Below the pieces are notes generated by a model, which had not been told where the DNA came from, did no database searches, and worked only from the letters and a program-made list of their open reading frames with translations. Shown here piece after piece: positions 36,683 to 46,007 of a stretch of DNA of 64,000 bases. How positions within the stretch are numbered: the stretch's first letter is position 1; each line of letters starts with the position of its first letter. Source of the stretch: Fuerstiella sp. Lineage in GTDB: Bacteria > Planctomycetota > Planctomycetia > Planctomycetales > Planctomycetaceae. The stretch spans positions 62,001 to 126,000 of the forward strand of contig JAKVAZ010000006.1 of NCBI GenBank assembly GCA_022447225.1. The letters are read 5' to 3'. The position numbers and the translations under genes are program-made.

Positions 36683-37408
36683 ATGACTGAACGTTTATCG
36701 ATATTCGCTGTTATGCTGTGTGCCGCTGCGAGCCACGCTGCACCACCGGAATCCGGTATGACATGGATCTTCAATGGCAAAGATCTCAGCGGTTGGGAGG
36801 GTGATCCTCGTCTTTGGAGCGTTAAAGACGGAGTCATTCATGGTGAAACTACCACAGAAAACGTGGCAGACGGGAATACGTTTTTGATCTGGCAGAACGG
36901 TCGTACGTCCGATTTCGAACTCCGACTGTCGTTCCGCTGCAACGCCACCAATAACTCCGGAATTCAGTACCGTTCAAAACACATCACCGACGGATCGGCA
37001 AAGAACAAATGGGTCGTGAAAGGCTACCAGCACGAAATTCGCAATCAGGTCGATCTGCCGAGTGTCTCGGGTTTTATTTATGACGAAGGAGCTGCCACAG
37101 GCGGTCGCGGCCGAATGATACTGGTAGGCCAGAAGGGCACCTGGACAGGAGACCGTCTGCAACTGTCGGACGAAGTGCTGATTACGGATGGTGAGTTCAA
37201 GCAATTGTTCCGACTGAATGACTGGAACGATGTCATCATTCGCGCCAAAGGAACTCATATCCGGCATTTTATGAACGGCCGACTGATACTGGATTTTACC
37301 GACAGCAAAGATCGAGCCCTGCTGGACGGGGTCCTGGCACTTCAGCTGCATGAAGGAAAACCAATGTTCGCTGAGTATCGTGATATCCGCATCAGGAATC
37401 TGGACTGA
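36683..37408 (+). CDS. Secreted DUF1080 (3-keto-disaccharide hydrolase-like) protein
   Basis: 241 residues with a signal peptide (LSIFAVMLCAAASHA) and the DUF1080 sandwich: MTWIFNGKDLSGWEGDP, WSVKDGVIHGETT, FELRLSFRCNATNNSGIQYRS and a closing YRDIRIRNLD. The NNSGIQYRS wording is the common family core, closer to the consensus than the copy at 10552. It may act on sugars or glycans outside the cytoplasm; this is a family-level inference. It is followed by a lactate permease-type gene on the same strand. Confidence 0.9.
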   Translation: MTERLSIFAVMLCAAASHAAPPESGMTWIFNGKDLSGWEGDPRLWSVKDGVIHGETTTENVADGNTFLIWQNGRTSDFELRLSFRCNATNNSGIQYRSKHITDGSAKNKWVVKGYQHEIRNQVDLPSVSGFIYDEGAATGGRGRMILVGQKGTWTGDRLQLSDEVLITDGEFKQLFRLNDWNDVIIRAKGTHIRHFMNGRLILDFTDSKDRALLDGVLALQLHEGKPMFAEYRDIRIRNLD

Positions 37409-37555
37409 AGCCGACCAGGTCCGTAAGACCGGATGGCGATGGATGTGGTTCGGACTGACCGGTGTCTCCCCGACCGACGCGGCACAGATCAATCCACCGG
37501 CATCGGATTCGTACTTCCCGCACTGACGTTTTCCCGGTAATCGAAAAGAGTCCTG

Positions 37556-39259
37556 ATGCTGTCATTTCTGGCCGCCCTGCCGTTACTGGTAACCGCGATT
37601 TTGATCGTACTACTGCGGGTGCCTGCCAGTCGGGCAATGTTGCTGTCACTGGTCACCACGATTCTTGTTTCGTACTTCGCCTGGGGTATCAGTCCTTTGC
37701 AGATTGCAGCCCTGTGCCTTCAGGGTACGGGAACGGCCGCCAATCTTCTGTATATCATCTTTGGCGCCATATTTTTGCTGAACTGCCTGCGTTACAGCGG
37801 AGCGGTGGACTGCATTCGAAATGGTTTCCGGGATATTTCAGAAGACCAGCGTGTGCAGGCCATCATTGTGGCCTGGCTGTTCGGATCGTTCATTGAAGGC
37901 TCCGCCGGTTTTGGAACTCCGGCGGCGGTAGCAGTTCCGTTGCTGGTGACTCTTGGATTTCCGCCACTGGCCGCCGTCCTGTGTGGTATGACGATTCAGA
38001 GCACACCTGTTTCGTTTGGGGCCCTGGGGACTCCCATTCTGGTTGGTGTCCGCACGGGACTTAACCTGACCTCCGCAGGATTCACTGAAGGCTCCGATGT
38101 CGCCGTCGCAGCTGCCGCACACGGACTGACCGGTGACGCAGACACTGTTCTGGCACAGATTGGTTTTCGAGTGGCCATGCTTCATGGAATCATCGGAACG
38201 CTGATTCCGCTGATACTGGTCTGTCTGCTGACGCGATTGTTCGGAACGGAACGCTCGATCGCGCGAGGTCTGGCGGCGTGGCGATTCGCGTTATTTTCTG
38301 CCGTCTCTATGACAATCCCCTACGTTCTGGCCGCACGTGTTCTGGGACCGGAGTTCCCGTCGCTACTCGGCAGCGTGGTCGGATTGATCATTGTCATTTC
38401 GGCATCACGTCGTGGCTGGTTTCTTCCCTCGGACGAAATTTGGCGGTTTCCAAAGCAACAGGACTGGCTGGACGACTGGTCACCGGAACTGACGAGTCGC
38501 GGCAGACAGCCTGACGTATCTGGTGTAAATCGGAGCCTGCTGCATTCCTGTCTGCCGTATGTCTTTCTGGCGGCAGCACTGCTGATTTCGCGAATGCCTC
38601 TGCTGCCTGTTGCACAGTGGCTGCGTTCTCCGTCAGTGAGCATAGGGTTTCAAAATGTGTTCGGCACAGATGTGGACATCAATCACCCTCTGCTGGCATC
38701 TCCTGGCAGCACGTTGATCCTGGTGTGCCTGCTGACCTGGTGGATTCATCACATGTCCCTGGGGCAGGTCCGCAGTGCCTTCCGTGAATCCTTATTCACC
38801 ACACTCAAGGCTTCTGTTGCACTCATCTTTGCCGTGCCCATGGTAAAAGTGTTCACAGGTTCCACGGGGGGGATCCACGGGTATGACGGGATGCCCCAGG
38901 TCCTGGCCACATCGTTTTCAGAAGTGATGGGATCATTCTGGCCGGCAGTGGCTCCGGCGGTCGGTGGTCTGGGCGCGTTCATTGCAGGCAGCAATACACT
39001 CAGTAACATGATGCTGTCACCGATGCAATTCGAGGTCGGACAGCAAATCGGAACAGACCCGTTCTGGGTGGTTGCCCTGCAGGCTGTGGGCGGTGCCGCC
39101 GGAAATACGATCTGCGTACACAACGTGGTAGCGGCACTGGCCGTGGCCGGAATGGTGGGCCGTGAAGGACTCGTCATCCGACGTACCCTGCTGGTCTTCG
39201 CTTATTATGCAGTCGCGGCCGGCATTCTGGGTATGATGCTGTGCCAGGTCGGAGGTTGA
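37556..39259 (+). CDS. LctP/LldP-family lactate permease
   Basis: A 567-residue inner-membrane carrier with at least 12 hydrophobic segments. The family signature runs through [19 protein letters not shown] and [15 protein letters not shown], and later [17 protein letters not shown] and [12 protein letters not shown]. Known members take up L-lactate, D-lactate or glycolate with protons. A lactate dehydrogenase is not beside it, but a creatininase-family gene follows on the same strand after 135 bp. A LarA-like gene sits 16 kb away. Confidence 0.92.
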   Translation: MLSFLAALPLLVTAILIVLLRVPASRAMLLSLVTTILVSYFAWGISPLQIAALCLQGTGTAANLLYIIFGAIFLLNCLRYSGAVDCIRNGFRDISEDQRVQAIIVAWLFGSFIEGSAGFGTPAAVAVPLLVTLGFPPLAAVLCGMTIQSTPVSFGALGTPILVGVRTGLNLTSAGFTEGSDVAVAAAAHGLTGDADTVLAQIGFRVAMLHGIIGTLIPLILVCLLTRLFGTERSIARGLAAWRFALFSAVSMTIPYVLAARVLGPEFPSLLGSVVGLIIVISASRRGWFLPSDEIWRFPKQQDWLDDWSPELTSRGRQPDVSGVNRSLLHSCLPYVFLAAALLISRMPLLPVAQWLRSPSVSIGFQNVFGTDVDINHPLLASPGSTLILVCLLTWWIHHMSLGQVRSAFRESLFTTLKASVALIFAVPMVKVFTGSTGGIHGYDGMPQVLATSFSEVMGSFWPAVAPAVGGLGAFIAGSNTLSNMMLSPMQFEVGQQIGTDPFWVVALQAVGGAAGNTICVHNVVAALAVAGMVGREGLVIRRTLLVFAYYAVAAGILGMMLCQVGG

Positions 39260-39394
39260 ACAATCGTTCGACACAGATGTTCGCAGCCGTTAAAAGTTGC
39301 CTCGGCAGTGACCGGCAGCGGGAATCCCAACTGATCGTCTGAGACAGACAATCGCAACATCTGAACACTTTTATCTTATTTAAATGGCAATCCC

Positions 39395-40150
39395 ATGGAA
39401 CTTTCCAATCTGACCTGGCCGGATGTCGATGCACTGGATCGAAATACACCGGTCATCATTCCTGTAGCGGCCCTCGAACAGCATGGTCACCACATGCCCG
39501 TGTTTACCGACAGCATGCTGCTGGGGGAAATTATGCGTCGAGCCCACCAGCAACTGGAACAGCAGACGTTACTGGTACCTCTGATGTGGCTCGGCAATTC
39601 TCATCATCACATGGATTTCCCCGGCACCGTATCCGCTGAACCCCGAGTCTGGCTGGACCTGCTCAGCGGACTGGTTGAAAATTTCATCACCCACGGGTTT
39701 CGACGCATCGTGGTTTTCAACGGTCATGGCGGCAACGATGTACCGGGACGACAGGTGACATTTGAGCTGCGACAGAAATACCGCACTCGACCGGATTTAC
39801 TGTTGTTGTACGCAACGTACTGGAGTCTGGCAGATCCTCCGTCGAGTATCCCCGGTCTGACACAGGACTCGATGCAGCATGCCTGCGAGTGGGAAACATC
39901 AATGATTCTGCGTTTATATCCGGAACTGGTGAAGGATTATCAGAACACCGAAAACATTGATCAGGGTAATCCGTTCCTGCCGGCTCAGCGTGCCTGGATT
40001 ACCGGCGATCGATCATCCACCGGACATATCGGCGCACCGAACGCGGCCACATCCGAAAAAGGCGAACAACTGCTGGAATTGTTCTCCGGCGGTGTGGTGC
40101 GGCTAATGCAGCGAGTTATCCAGTGGGATGGAAAATCCTGGGACGGTTGA
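39395..40150 (+). CDS. Creatininase-family amidohydrolase-like protein
   Basis: 251 residues of the creatininase/MftE-like family. Metal-binding blocks are ALEQHGHHMPVFTD (Glu, His and Asp ligands), LGNSHHHMDFPGT, FNGHGGN and CEWETSM with Glu. Family members include creatinine amidohydrolase and enzymes of riboflavin and mycofactocin chemistry, so the substrate is not fixed. With the MlrC-type gene at 28785 it is the second amide-hydrolase-like gene in this region. Confidence 0.88.
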   Translation: MELSNLTWPDVDALDRNTPVIIPVAALEQHGHHMPVFTDSMLLGEIMRRAHQQLEQQTLLVPLMWLGNSHHHMDFPGTVSAEPRVWLDLLSGLVENFITHGFRRIVVFNGHGGNDVPGRQVTFELRQKYRTRPDLLLLYATYWSLADPPSSIPGLTQDSMQHACEWETSMILRLYPELVKDYQNTENIDQGNPFLPAQRAWITGDRSSTGHIGAPNAATSEKGEQLLELFSGGVVRLMQRVIQWDGKSWDG

Positions 40151-40706
40151 GTTGCGTCGTTTAGAAAAAAATTGAACCCCCGCGTTTATATCCCTGACAG
40201 ACTGATTTCATCCTGGTACTGCTCTACGTGTCGCGCGGCACCAAACTGACCGCCGTATGGCAACGGTACTGTCTGAGCTAATACGAACGAGGAATTTTCC
40301 GTGGTGGTAACACCTGTTGCATGAATTCCTCGGGTGTCATCGCAGCGACTTGCTGCTGCCCGCGTTGACCGCATGCAATGGGTCCTCCCACTATCGGCTG
40401 CCAAACGCAACGTCTCTGCATTCGGTTCAGCAGGAATTTGGTAATCGGCGTTTTGTGTGGTCGATCAAATCGCACACGGGAAACGTGGCTGCATAAACTG
40501 GTCATTCCCGTGACACGGCATCAACCAGTCGTGCGTTGCGGCTGTGCAGTTTTTTCGGGTTCGATACAGGTCTGCACGACGGGTGTTTTTGACACGATTC
40601 CGGATCTGGCGACAACGGACAGGACACAGCGGTCAGGTGCGGATATAAATAGAAGAAAGCTGACCACTTCCCGGACCATTCGCCGCCCCGACAAGCGAAT
40701 CATTTC
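40151..40706. other. Intergenic region before the protease fusion gene
   Basis: 556 bp. Short minus-strand frames exist (for example 40278-40505), but none has recognisable features. No clear promoter or terminator is seen. Confidence 0.4.
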
Positions 40707-42959
40707 ATGATCATCGACAATGCAAGGATCATCCACTGTCTTCCGGTGCTGCTGTCTGTCGTGATTGCGGTGTCATCAGTGTCTGCCGATGAAGCACCGG
40801 TTAATGTTTCCGTTTCACCGGAATCAGATATCGAGCAGCTTGCATCGTCGGTGCAGAAATCTCTGGTTGTCATCGAAGGAACCGGACGCTCCGGAGATCG
40901 GAGAGGGGAAGGGTCGGGATTTGCCATCGCCGACGACCTGATCGCCACGGCCCGTCATGTCATCGGTGAAGGTCGTCGTGTGTCGATTGTTCTTCCTGAC
41001 GGCCGCCATGTCCCCGTGCTTCAGGTGTATTCTCAGACAGCCCATCTGGACATGGTGATTCTGAAGACCGAATCACATGGTCTGCCTCCACTGACACTCA
41101 GCGACCAGGAAGCACCTGTGGGGCGACCGGTCGTGGCTCTGGGACATCCGCACGGGCTCCGCAACAGCGTCGTCAATGGAGTGGTTTCCGGTCGGCGCGA
41201 TATCGACGGGATCTCCATGATTCAGCTGGCTATGGCGATCGAACCAGGCAACAGCGGCGGCCCGGTCGTCGATTATGAGGGGATGGTGGTGGGAATGGTC
41301 ACACTGAAGTCGACCGCCACCGACAACATCGGCTTCGCTATTCCGATCTCTCATCTGCATGGCCTCCGCGAGTCCCCGAATCCAATAGAAATGGACCGCT
41401 GGGTCACCATCGGTGCCCTTGACAGTCAGCGTTGGAAACCGATTGGAGGCACCGGCTGGAAACAACGTGCAGGACGCATCAAAGTTGAGGGCTGGGGAAC
41501 GGGATTCGGTGGCCGAACATTGTGCATGCTGAAGCAGGTCCACGAAATCCCGATTGAAATCGAAGTAGACGTCAAACTTGGAAACGAACGCGGAGCAGCC
41601 GGTCTCATGATGCACTCCGACGGTGGAGACCGCCACTACGGATTCTATCCAAGTGCCGGAAACATCCGTTTCACCCGGTTCGATGGCCCCAGCGTGAACC
41701 ACTGGACCATCCTTCACAACGAACCTCACTCCAGCTATCGACCCAACGACTGGAATACTCTTAAAGTTCGAATCCAGGCGGATACAATCAGTTGTCAGCT
41801 GAACGGAAATCCGGTCTTCGAAACACAGGACAAGGTCATTCCTCACGGCAGCTTGGGATTTGCAGCATTCCGAGGCACGGAAGCCACGTTTCGTAATCTC
41901 AGTATCGCACCCAGTATTCCGTCACGCCTTCCGTCTGTCGAACAACAGCAAAAAGTAACGGACCTGCTGAATCAGATGCAGCCGGATCAGCCTCTGTCAC
42001 GGCAACTGATCAGTGAATTAACACCGCTGGGACAGGGAGTCGGCGGACTGCTGGCGCGCAAGGCCGCGGAAATCGACGCCCGTGCCGTTCTGGTACGGCA
42101 ACTGGCAGATGACGTACACACCGCTCAGATCGCCCAGCAGCTCAGCAGTATACTCACCGGAAAATCTTCAGACGAATCACAACCGGACCTGCTGACAGCC
42201 GCACTGTTACTGGCAGAACTCGACAACGACGAAATCCGGGGAAGGGACTACGTTACCCGAGTCGATTCCATGGCAAACGAAATCCGGTCAGGATTCAGTG
42301 ACGATGCTGATGAACAACAGCGTCTGCAGGCACTGGACCAATGGTTGTTTGAAGAAAACGGTTTTCGCGGCAGCCGTCAGCAGTATTACGCACGTTCGAA
42401 CAGCTACATGAACGAGGTGATTGATGATCGGGAGGGCCTGCCGATCGCCTTGAGTGTGCTGTACATGGAACTGGGACAACGACTTAATCTGAACATGTCG
42501 GGAATCGGATTGCCGGGACACTATATCGTGAAATTCGAACCAGCCGATTCTGAACACGAACCGGAATGGATCGATGTGTTCAATCGCGGAAAGCGGCTTA
42601 CCGATGATGATCTGAATGATCATCTTCAGGATCGTGGCCTGACGATGGAACCCGAATATCTGGAACCACAAAGTGCGACCCGGATTATCGAACGAATGCT
42701 GCGCAACCTGCTTGGGCTGGCAGAACATGATCGCAGTGATCAGCGCGTACTGCGGTATCTTGAACTGCTTGTCACAATTTCCGGGGACAACCCGGAATTT
42801 CGGGCCAAGCGTCTGGAAATCAGGGTCAGAACGGGGCATCCAACCATGGCTCTGGAAGATGTTGACTGGTTTTACACCACACAGCCTGACGGCATTGATC
42901 TTCAGCAGCTTCAGCAGCTCAAAACACGTCTGGAAGCGGACATCCCGGGGCAAAACTAA
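40707..42959 (+). CDS. Secreted three-part protein: trypsin-like protease, DUF1080-like sandwich and SirB1-like domain
   Basis: 750 residues with a signal peptide (CLPVLLSVVIAVSSVSA). Residues about 45-220 are a DegP-type trypsin domain with the triad H84 (ATARHV), D115 (HLDMV) and S183 (GNSGGP). There is no PDZ. About 235-400 is a LamG/DUF1080-like sandwich (AAGLMMHSDGG, DWNTLKVRIQ, TFRNLSI). From about 500 a SirB1/transglutaminase-like region follows (FRGSRQQYYARSNSYMNEV, REGLPIALSVLYMELG, GIGLPGHYIVKF), ending in a TPR-like helical tail. Each part is convincing; the combination is unusual. It may cut and bind glycan-bearing proteins. It forms a single-gene unit. Confidence 0.88.
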   Translation: MIIDNARIIHCLPVLLSVVIAVSSVSADEAPVNVSVSPESDIEQLASSVQKSLVVIEGTGRSGDRRGEGSGFAIADDLIATARHVIGEGRRVSIVLPDGRHVPVLQVYSQTAHLDMVILKTESHGLPPLTLSDQEAPVGRPVVALGHPHGLRNSVVNGVVSGRRDIDGISMIQLAMAIEPGNSGGPVVDYEGMVVGMVTLKSTATDNIGFAIPISHLHGLRESPNPIEMDRWVTIGALDSQRWKPIGGTGWKQRAGRIKVEGWGTGFGGRTLCMLKQVHEIPIEIEVDVKLGNERGAAGLMMHSDGGDRHYGFYPSAGNIRFTRFDGPSVNHWTILHNEPHSSYRPNDWNTLKVRIQADTISCQLNGNPVFETQDKVIPHGSLGFAAFRGTEATFRNLSIAPSIPSRLPSVEQQQKVTDLLNQMQPDQPLSRQLISELTPLGQGVGGLLARKAAEIDARAVLVRQLADDVHTAQIAQQLSSILTGKSSDESQPDLLTAALLLAELDNDEIRGRDYVTRVDSMANEIRSGFSDDADEQQRLQALDQWLFEENGFRGSRQQYYARSNSYMNEVIDDREGLPIALSVLYMELGQRLNLNMSGIGLPGHYIVKFEPADSEHEPEWIDVFNRGKRLTDDDLNDHLQDRGLTMEPEYLEPQSATRIIERMLRNLLGLAEHDRSDQRVLRYLELLVTISGDNPEFRAKRLEIRVRTGHPTMALEDVDWFYTTQPDGIDLQQLQQLKTRLEADIPGQN

Positions 42960-43052
42960 AACAGACCGCGTCCCGCATTCGCATCGACCCGGAACCGGAC
43001 AACATTCCGCATTTCCGTCGTCAACATCCAAACCGACATTCCGCGGCAAGTC

Positions 43053-43568
43053 TCACCCAGAATGGTGTTTTACTGGCAATACCGGAAGTCCAGCCTGCAC
43101 CGCAGCAATCAGTACGAGCAGCAGATGCACGGAATTCACATTGCGTGACCAGGTATGAAGCTTTTCAAACTGTTCCGTCCGCGGACTGCCCGCAGGAATA
43201 ATCAACTCCTGAAGCAGGCGATACACAAACCAGTAATCCAGAGCAAACACCACGGCGGCCAACGTAGTCAGCAGCATGGCAATCTGCAAATGCCGGCTGA
43301 GATTTCGGCAGATGACTCCGGCAGCAATAGCTGCCGTACAGCAGGAAATACCGAACGCGTAGTAAAAAGGAAAACGAATCGTCGCCAGTTGATCCCGCAG
43401 CATAGAATCAAACGCCGGAAACTTTTGTTCCGCGATGCTGGTGATAATAAACAAAACAGCAGCACCGATCCAGAACCCCAGCGCCAGTCTCATCACAACC
43501 AGAGCTGTCACTTCCACAGCAGACGGCAGTTCCGTTGTCTTCAACCGGGAAGAAGCAGCATTATCCAT
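43053..43568 (-). CDS. DUF4149 (TMEM205-like) membrane protein
   Basis: About 171 residues from the ATG at 43568; the frame opens further upstream at 43682 with a less credible soluble extension. Four hydrophobic segments are visible: VMRLALGFWIGAAVLFII, YYAFGISCCTAAIAAGVI, IAMLLTTLAAVVFALDYW and VHLLLVLIAAVQAG. FWIGAAVLF and FEKLHTWSRNVN are the DUF4149/TMEM205 wording. The bacterial function is unknown. It sits downstream of upp on the same strand after a 192-bp gap. Confidence 0.82.
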   Translation of the reverse strand: MDNAASSRLKTTELPSAVEVTALVVMRLALGFWIGAAVLFIITSIAEQKFPAFDSMLRDQLATIRFPFYYAFGISCCTAAIAAGVICRNLSRHLQIAMLLTTLAAVVFALDYWFVYRLLQELIIPAGSPRTEQFEKLHTWSRNVNSVHLLLVLIAAVQAGLPVLPVKHHSG

Positions 43569-43759
43569 TCCGACTGACCCCGAACAGGCTTGGAACAGGG
43601 ACTTGTTGAACGACACAGCCGCTAATTCTATCGACTGTTCAGGGGCTGAGACAGTCCGCTTATTTGCCGGTCTGTCAGACAAACCGGAATACGATGACTC
43701 GTAGTCACGAGGTCTGCGAACAGTCGATAATTCTGAAGTCCACAGTCCTGAGTTCCGAC

Positions 43760-44386
43760 TCAGGTCCCGAATACCCGGTCGCCCGCATCTCCAAGTCCCG
43801 GCACGATGAATTTCCGGTCGTTGAGTTCACGGTCACACGCACAGCAAAATATCTGAACGTCCGGACAGTCACGCCTCAGACGTTCAAGCCCTTCCGGTGC
43901 AGCAATCACTGCCAGCATACGAATATCGACAACGCCCCATTCCTCAAGCAAACGAACGGCTCCCACAGCGGAGCCCCCCGTGGCCAGCATCGGATCAAGG
44001 ACAAGTCCGGTGTCCGGCGGATCTGCAGACGGAAGCCGGTTGTAATAATGGACCGGCTGAGCAGTAGCCTCATCGCGGTATATACCAAGGTGTTGAACTT
44101 CTGCTTCGGGAATGAAATCGAGTAGCGGATCGACAAGGCACAGGCCAGCCCGAAGAACCGGTACAGCCACGATTCTTCCGGCAAGAACCTGACAGTCCGT
44201 GGTCTCCATCGGCGTGGTAACTCTGACCGAAACCTGCGTCATCTCTCGAGTCGCTTCGGCGATCAGCAAACTCCCCAGTACCCTGATCCTTCGACGAAAA
44301 TCTTCCGGACGAGTATTTCTGTCGCGGACATACGCCAAGTGATGATCCACCACGGCGTGCTTCAGAATCGTCACTTTCGCAGCCAT
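43760..44386 (-). CDS. upp: Uracil phosphoribosyltransferase
   Basis: Upp salvages uracil to UMP using PRPP. About 208 residues from the ATG at 44386, with GGA 7 bp upstream; a GTG at 44398 would add four. Features: ILKHAVVDHHLAYVRDRNT at the start, VPVLRAGL, and the PRPP loop LDPMLATGGSA. The uracil-recognition end reads KFIVPGLGDAGDRVFGT. All match the family at full length. It lies downstream of the ArsC/Spx-like and rimI genes on this strand. Confidence 0.95.
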   Translation of the reverse strand: MAAKVTILKHAVVDHHLAYVRDRNTRPEDFRRRIRVLGSLLIAEATREMTQVSVRVTTPMETTDCQVLAGRIVAVPVLRAGLCLVDPLLDFIPEAEVQHLGIYRDEATAQPVHYYNRLPSADPPDTGLVLDPMLATGGSAVGAVRLLEEWGVVDIRMLAVIAAPEGLERLRRDCPDVQIFCCACDRELNDRKFIVPGLGDAGDRVFGT

Positions 44387-44425
44387 TTCGTGTTCCACCC
44401 GCGGATAGCCACCAAACAGAGGCAG

Positions 44426-44785
44426 TTATTCACATTCGATTAGCTCCAGAGTATTTTCCGGAGGTCGTCCGATCACAGCTTTGTCACCTCGAACTACAAT
44501 CGGACGTTCCATCAGTCGCGGATATGCCACCAGAAGATTAACGGCAGCGCTGTCAGAATATCGAGTATCGGGGTCACCAACCTCAGTAAACAGCTTTTCT
44601 TTTCGACGAATCAGAGCCCGAGCAGGAATCCCGAGAGCCCGTACAATCTTTCGCAACTCGGTCCGTGTGGGAGGATCGTCGAGATACTCCACAATCTCCG
44701 GATCAATGCCGTTCTCCTGGAGCAGCTGCAATGTCCGGCGACTCTTACTGCAACGAGGATTATGATAAATCGTGTACGCCGACAT
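44426..44785 (-). CDS. arsC: ArsC/Spx-family thioredoxin-fold protein (arsenate reductase-like)
   Basis: 119 residues of the glutaredoxin-type arsenate reductase family. YHNPRCSKSR carries the catalytic Cys12 with its Arg after Ser, LIRRKE is the mid-protein Arg segment, and LMERPIVVRGDKAVIGRPPE contains the downstream Arg set of ArsC. The RCS-x-SR wording and the RPIVV-GRPPE end favour ArsC over Spx. No ars operon partners are beside it, so it may serve general thiol chemistry. An upstream hairpin terminator separates it from rimI. Confidence 0.85.
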   Translation of the reverse strand: MSAYTIYHNPRCSKSRRTLQLLQENGIDPEIVEYLDDPPTRTELRKIVRALGIPARALIRRKEKLFTEVGDPDTRYSDSAAVNLLVAYPRLMERPIVVRGDKAVIGRPPENTLELIECE

Positions 44786-44917
44786 CGTCTGATTTCCTGA
44801 AGAGTCCAGCTGGCTGGATGCATATTACTGCGAGACTTTCCCGGGAACCGAGTCAGATCGGCGGTTTTTTTCAGGATCATTGGCTGATCCCTGAAGAAAC
44901 CAATCATCCGGGCGCAC

Positions 44918-44946
44918 AAAAAAACGCCGATCAACGGCATCGGCGT
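44918..44946 (-). terminator. Intrinsic terminator after rimI
   Basis: ACGCCGAT and ATCGGCGT form a perfect 8-bp stem with a 7-nt loop; on the minus strand it runs into a run of seven T. It lies 40 bp past the rimI stop. Confidence 0.8.
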
Positions 44947-44985
44947 CTGAAAATTAATGATTAGCCGGAACCTGTTTTTGTTAGG

Positions 44986-45543
44986 TCAGGCTGCGTCGGT
45001 CCCGTAGTCACGCAGTCGGTTCGACGGCTTGTAGGACTCCACACTTTCCTTAAGCGAATACCGCATATAGTACGCATCTTCCAGCGTATCATCGTAGTGA
45101 TTTCGCAGAACGGACAAGGCACGGAAATTACAGGAACCAAAGAACATCTGTGCCGCCAGGTTCGTTTCCCTAACCTCCAGAACAATTTCGCGTCGACGCT
45201 GTTGTGACAGTTTATCGATCAACCGCTGGACCATCTGGCGTCCCACACCGTCTCTGCGATGATACGGGGATACAGCAAAATTGAGAATTTTCAGCATCGA
45301 CTGGTGCAGCTCGTAGATCATGAACCCCACAATTTTGTGGTCCAGCTCAGCCACTGTGCCGATGCAGTTTCTCTGCCGCAGACAGCAAAGAAATTCTTCC
45401 TCAGTCCAGGGGTATTCAAAACTGCCTCGTTCGATGTCAAGGACTTCCTCCATGTCACGACGAATCAGCCATCGAATCAGTAAATCAGATGCAGGGTTAC
45501 TGTCACTCTGACCGGAAACGTTTTGCTTGCGCTTCAATACCAT
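44986..45543 (-). CDS. rimI: Ribosomal protein S18 N-acetyltransferase-like GNAT enzyme
   Basis: A 185-residue GNAT acetyltransferase. After about 20 extra N-terminal residues the domain reads RWLIRRDMEEVLDIERGSFEYPWTE, the RimI-like opening. It then reads VGFMIYELHQ, LNFAVSPYHRRDGVGRQMV (the acetyl-CoA pyrophosphate loop) and LEVRETNLAAQMFF with the usual Asn. RimI acetylates the N-terminus of ribosomal protein S18; other GNAT substrates are possible. A terminator follows directly. Confidence 0.87.
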   Translation of the reverse strand: MVLKRKQNVSGQSDSNPASDLLIRWLIRRDMEEVLDIERGSFEYPWTEEEFLCCLRQRNCIGTVAELDHKIVGFMIYELHQSMLKILNFAVSPYHRRDGVGRQMVQRLIDKLSQQRRREIVLEVRETNLAAQMFFGSCNFRALSVLRNHYDDTLEDAYYMRYSLKESVESYKPSNRLRDYGTDAA

Positions 45544-46007
45544 GACGGCCTCCGTGCCGACGCGACTTGAAGGGGGAATCAGCTGCCACAGTTGACAGAT
45601 GTCTTCCTGAACTCATTTTCACAACAATTAAATTTAGCAAACCGGGTCGGCTGCCGTCCATGCCAATGGCAGAACGGATGAGCGAGTTAAAAAATAAATG
45701 TAAACGTCCCCTGGAGACCGGCATTTCCTGCCCAACATCGCCGATGGATTTTCCGGACCAAAACGACGGGGCACTCCAGCTATAGCGACCACCAGATCGC
45801 CCCACTGGTCCTGTGAAGTGCAGTTTAAACCGGTTTTGACTACAAATTTGTTCCGTTTGTCTACTGGGTTCTGCCTCTCAAAACATTGAACGCAGGCTAA
45901 GGCCTTTCTAAAATACAGAACATACACCGGTTGAGGGATGTGGCCGGTCATTCGTAGCCGACTGTGTCGGTTCGGACAGATTCACTGTATTCAGCAACCA
46001 CGTCTCT
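45544..46007. other. Divergent intergenic region between rimI and a DUF1080 gene
   Basis: 464 bp of upstream sequence for both genes. Frames here (for example 45503-45805 minus) look non-coding. No obvious motif is seen. Confidence 0.45.

Noticed and set aside
40278-40505. Possible 75-residue minus-strand protein with a Gln/Pro-rich end
   Set aside because: Reads slightly protein-like (MTPEEFMQQVLPPRK) but has no RBS, partner or known family; too weak to annotate.
41073-41846. 257-residue minus-strand frame
   Set aside because: Shadow of the protease/DUF1080 part of the fusion gene; the sense strand explains the sequence.
42288-43049. 253-residue minus-strand frame
   Set aside because: It is antisense to the end of the protease fusion gene and has no recognisable motif; long antisense frames are common here because of codon bias.
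44841-44870. Plus-strand T-run near AACCG/CGGTT as a second terminator
   Set aside because: Weak stem, and there is no plus-strand gene for it to end.
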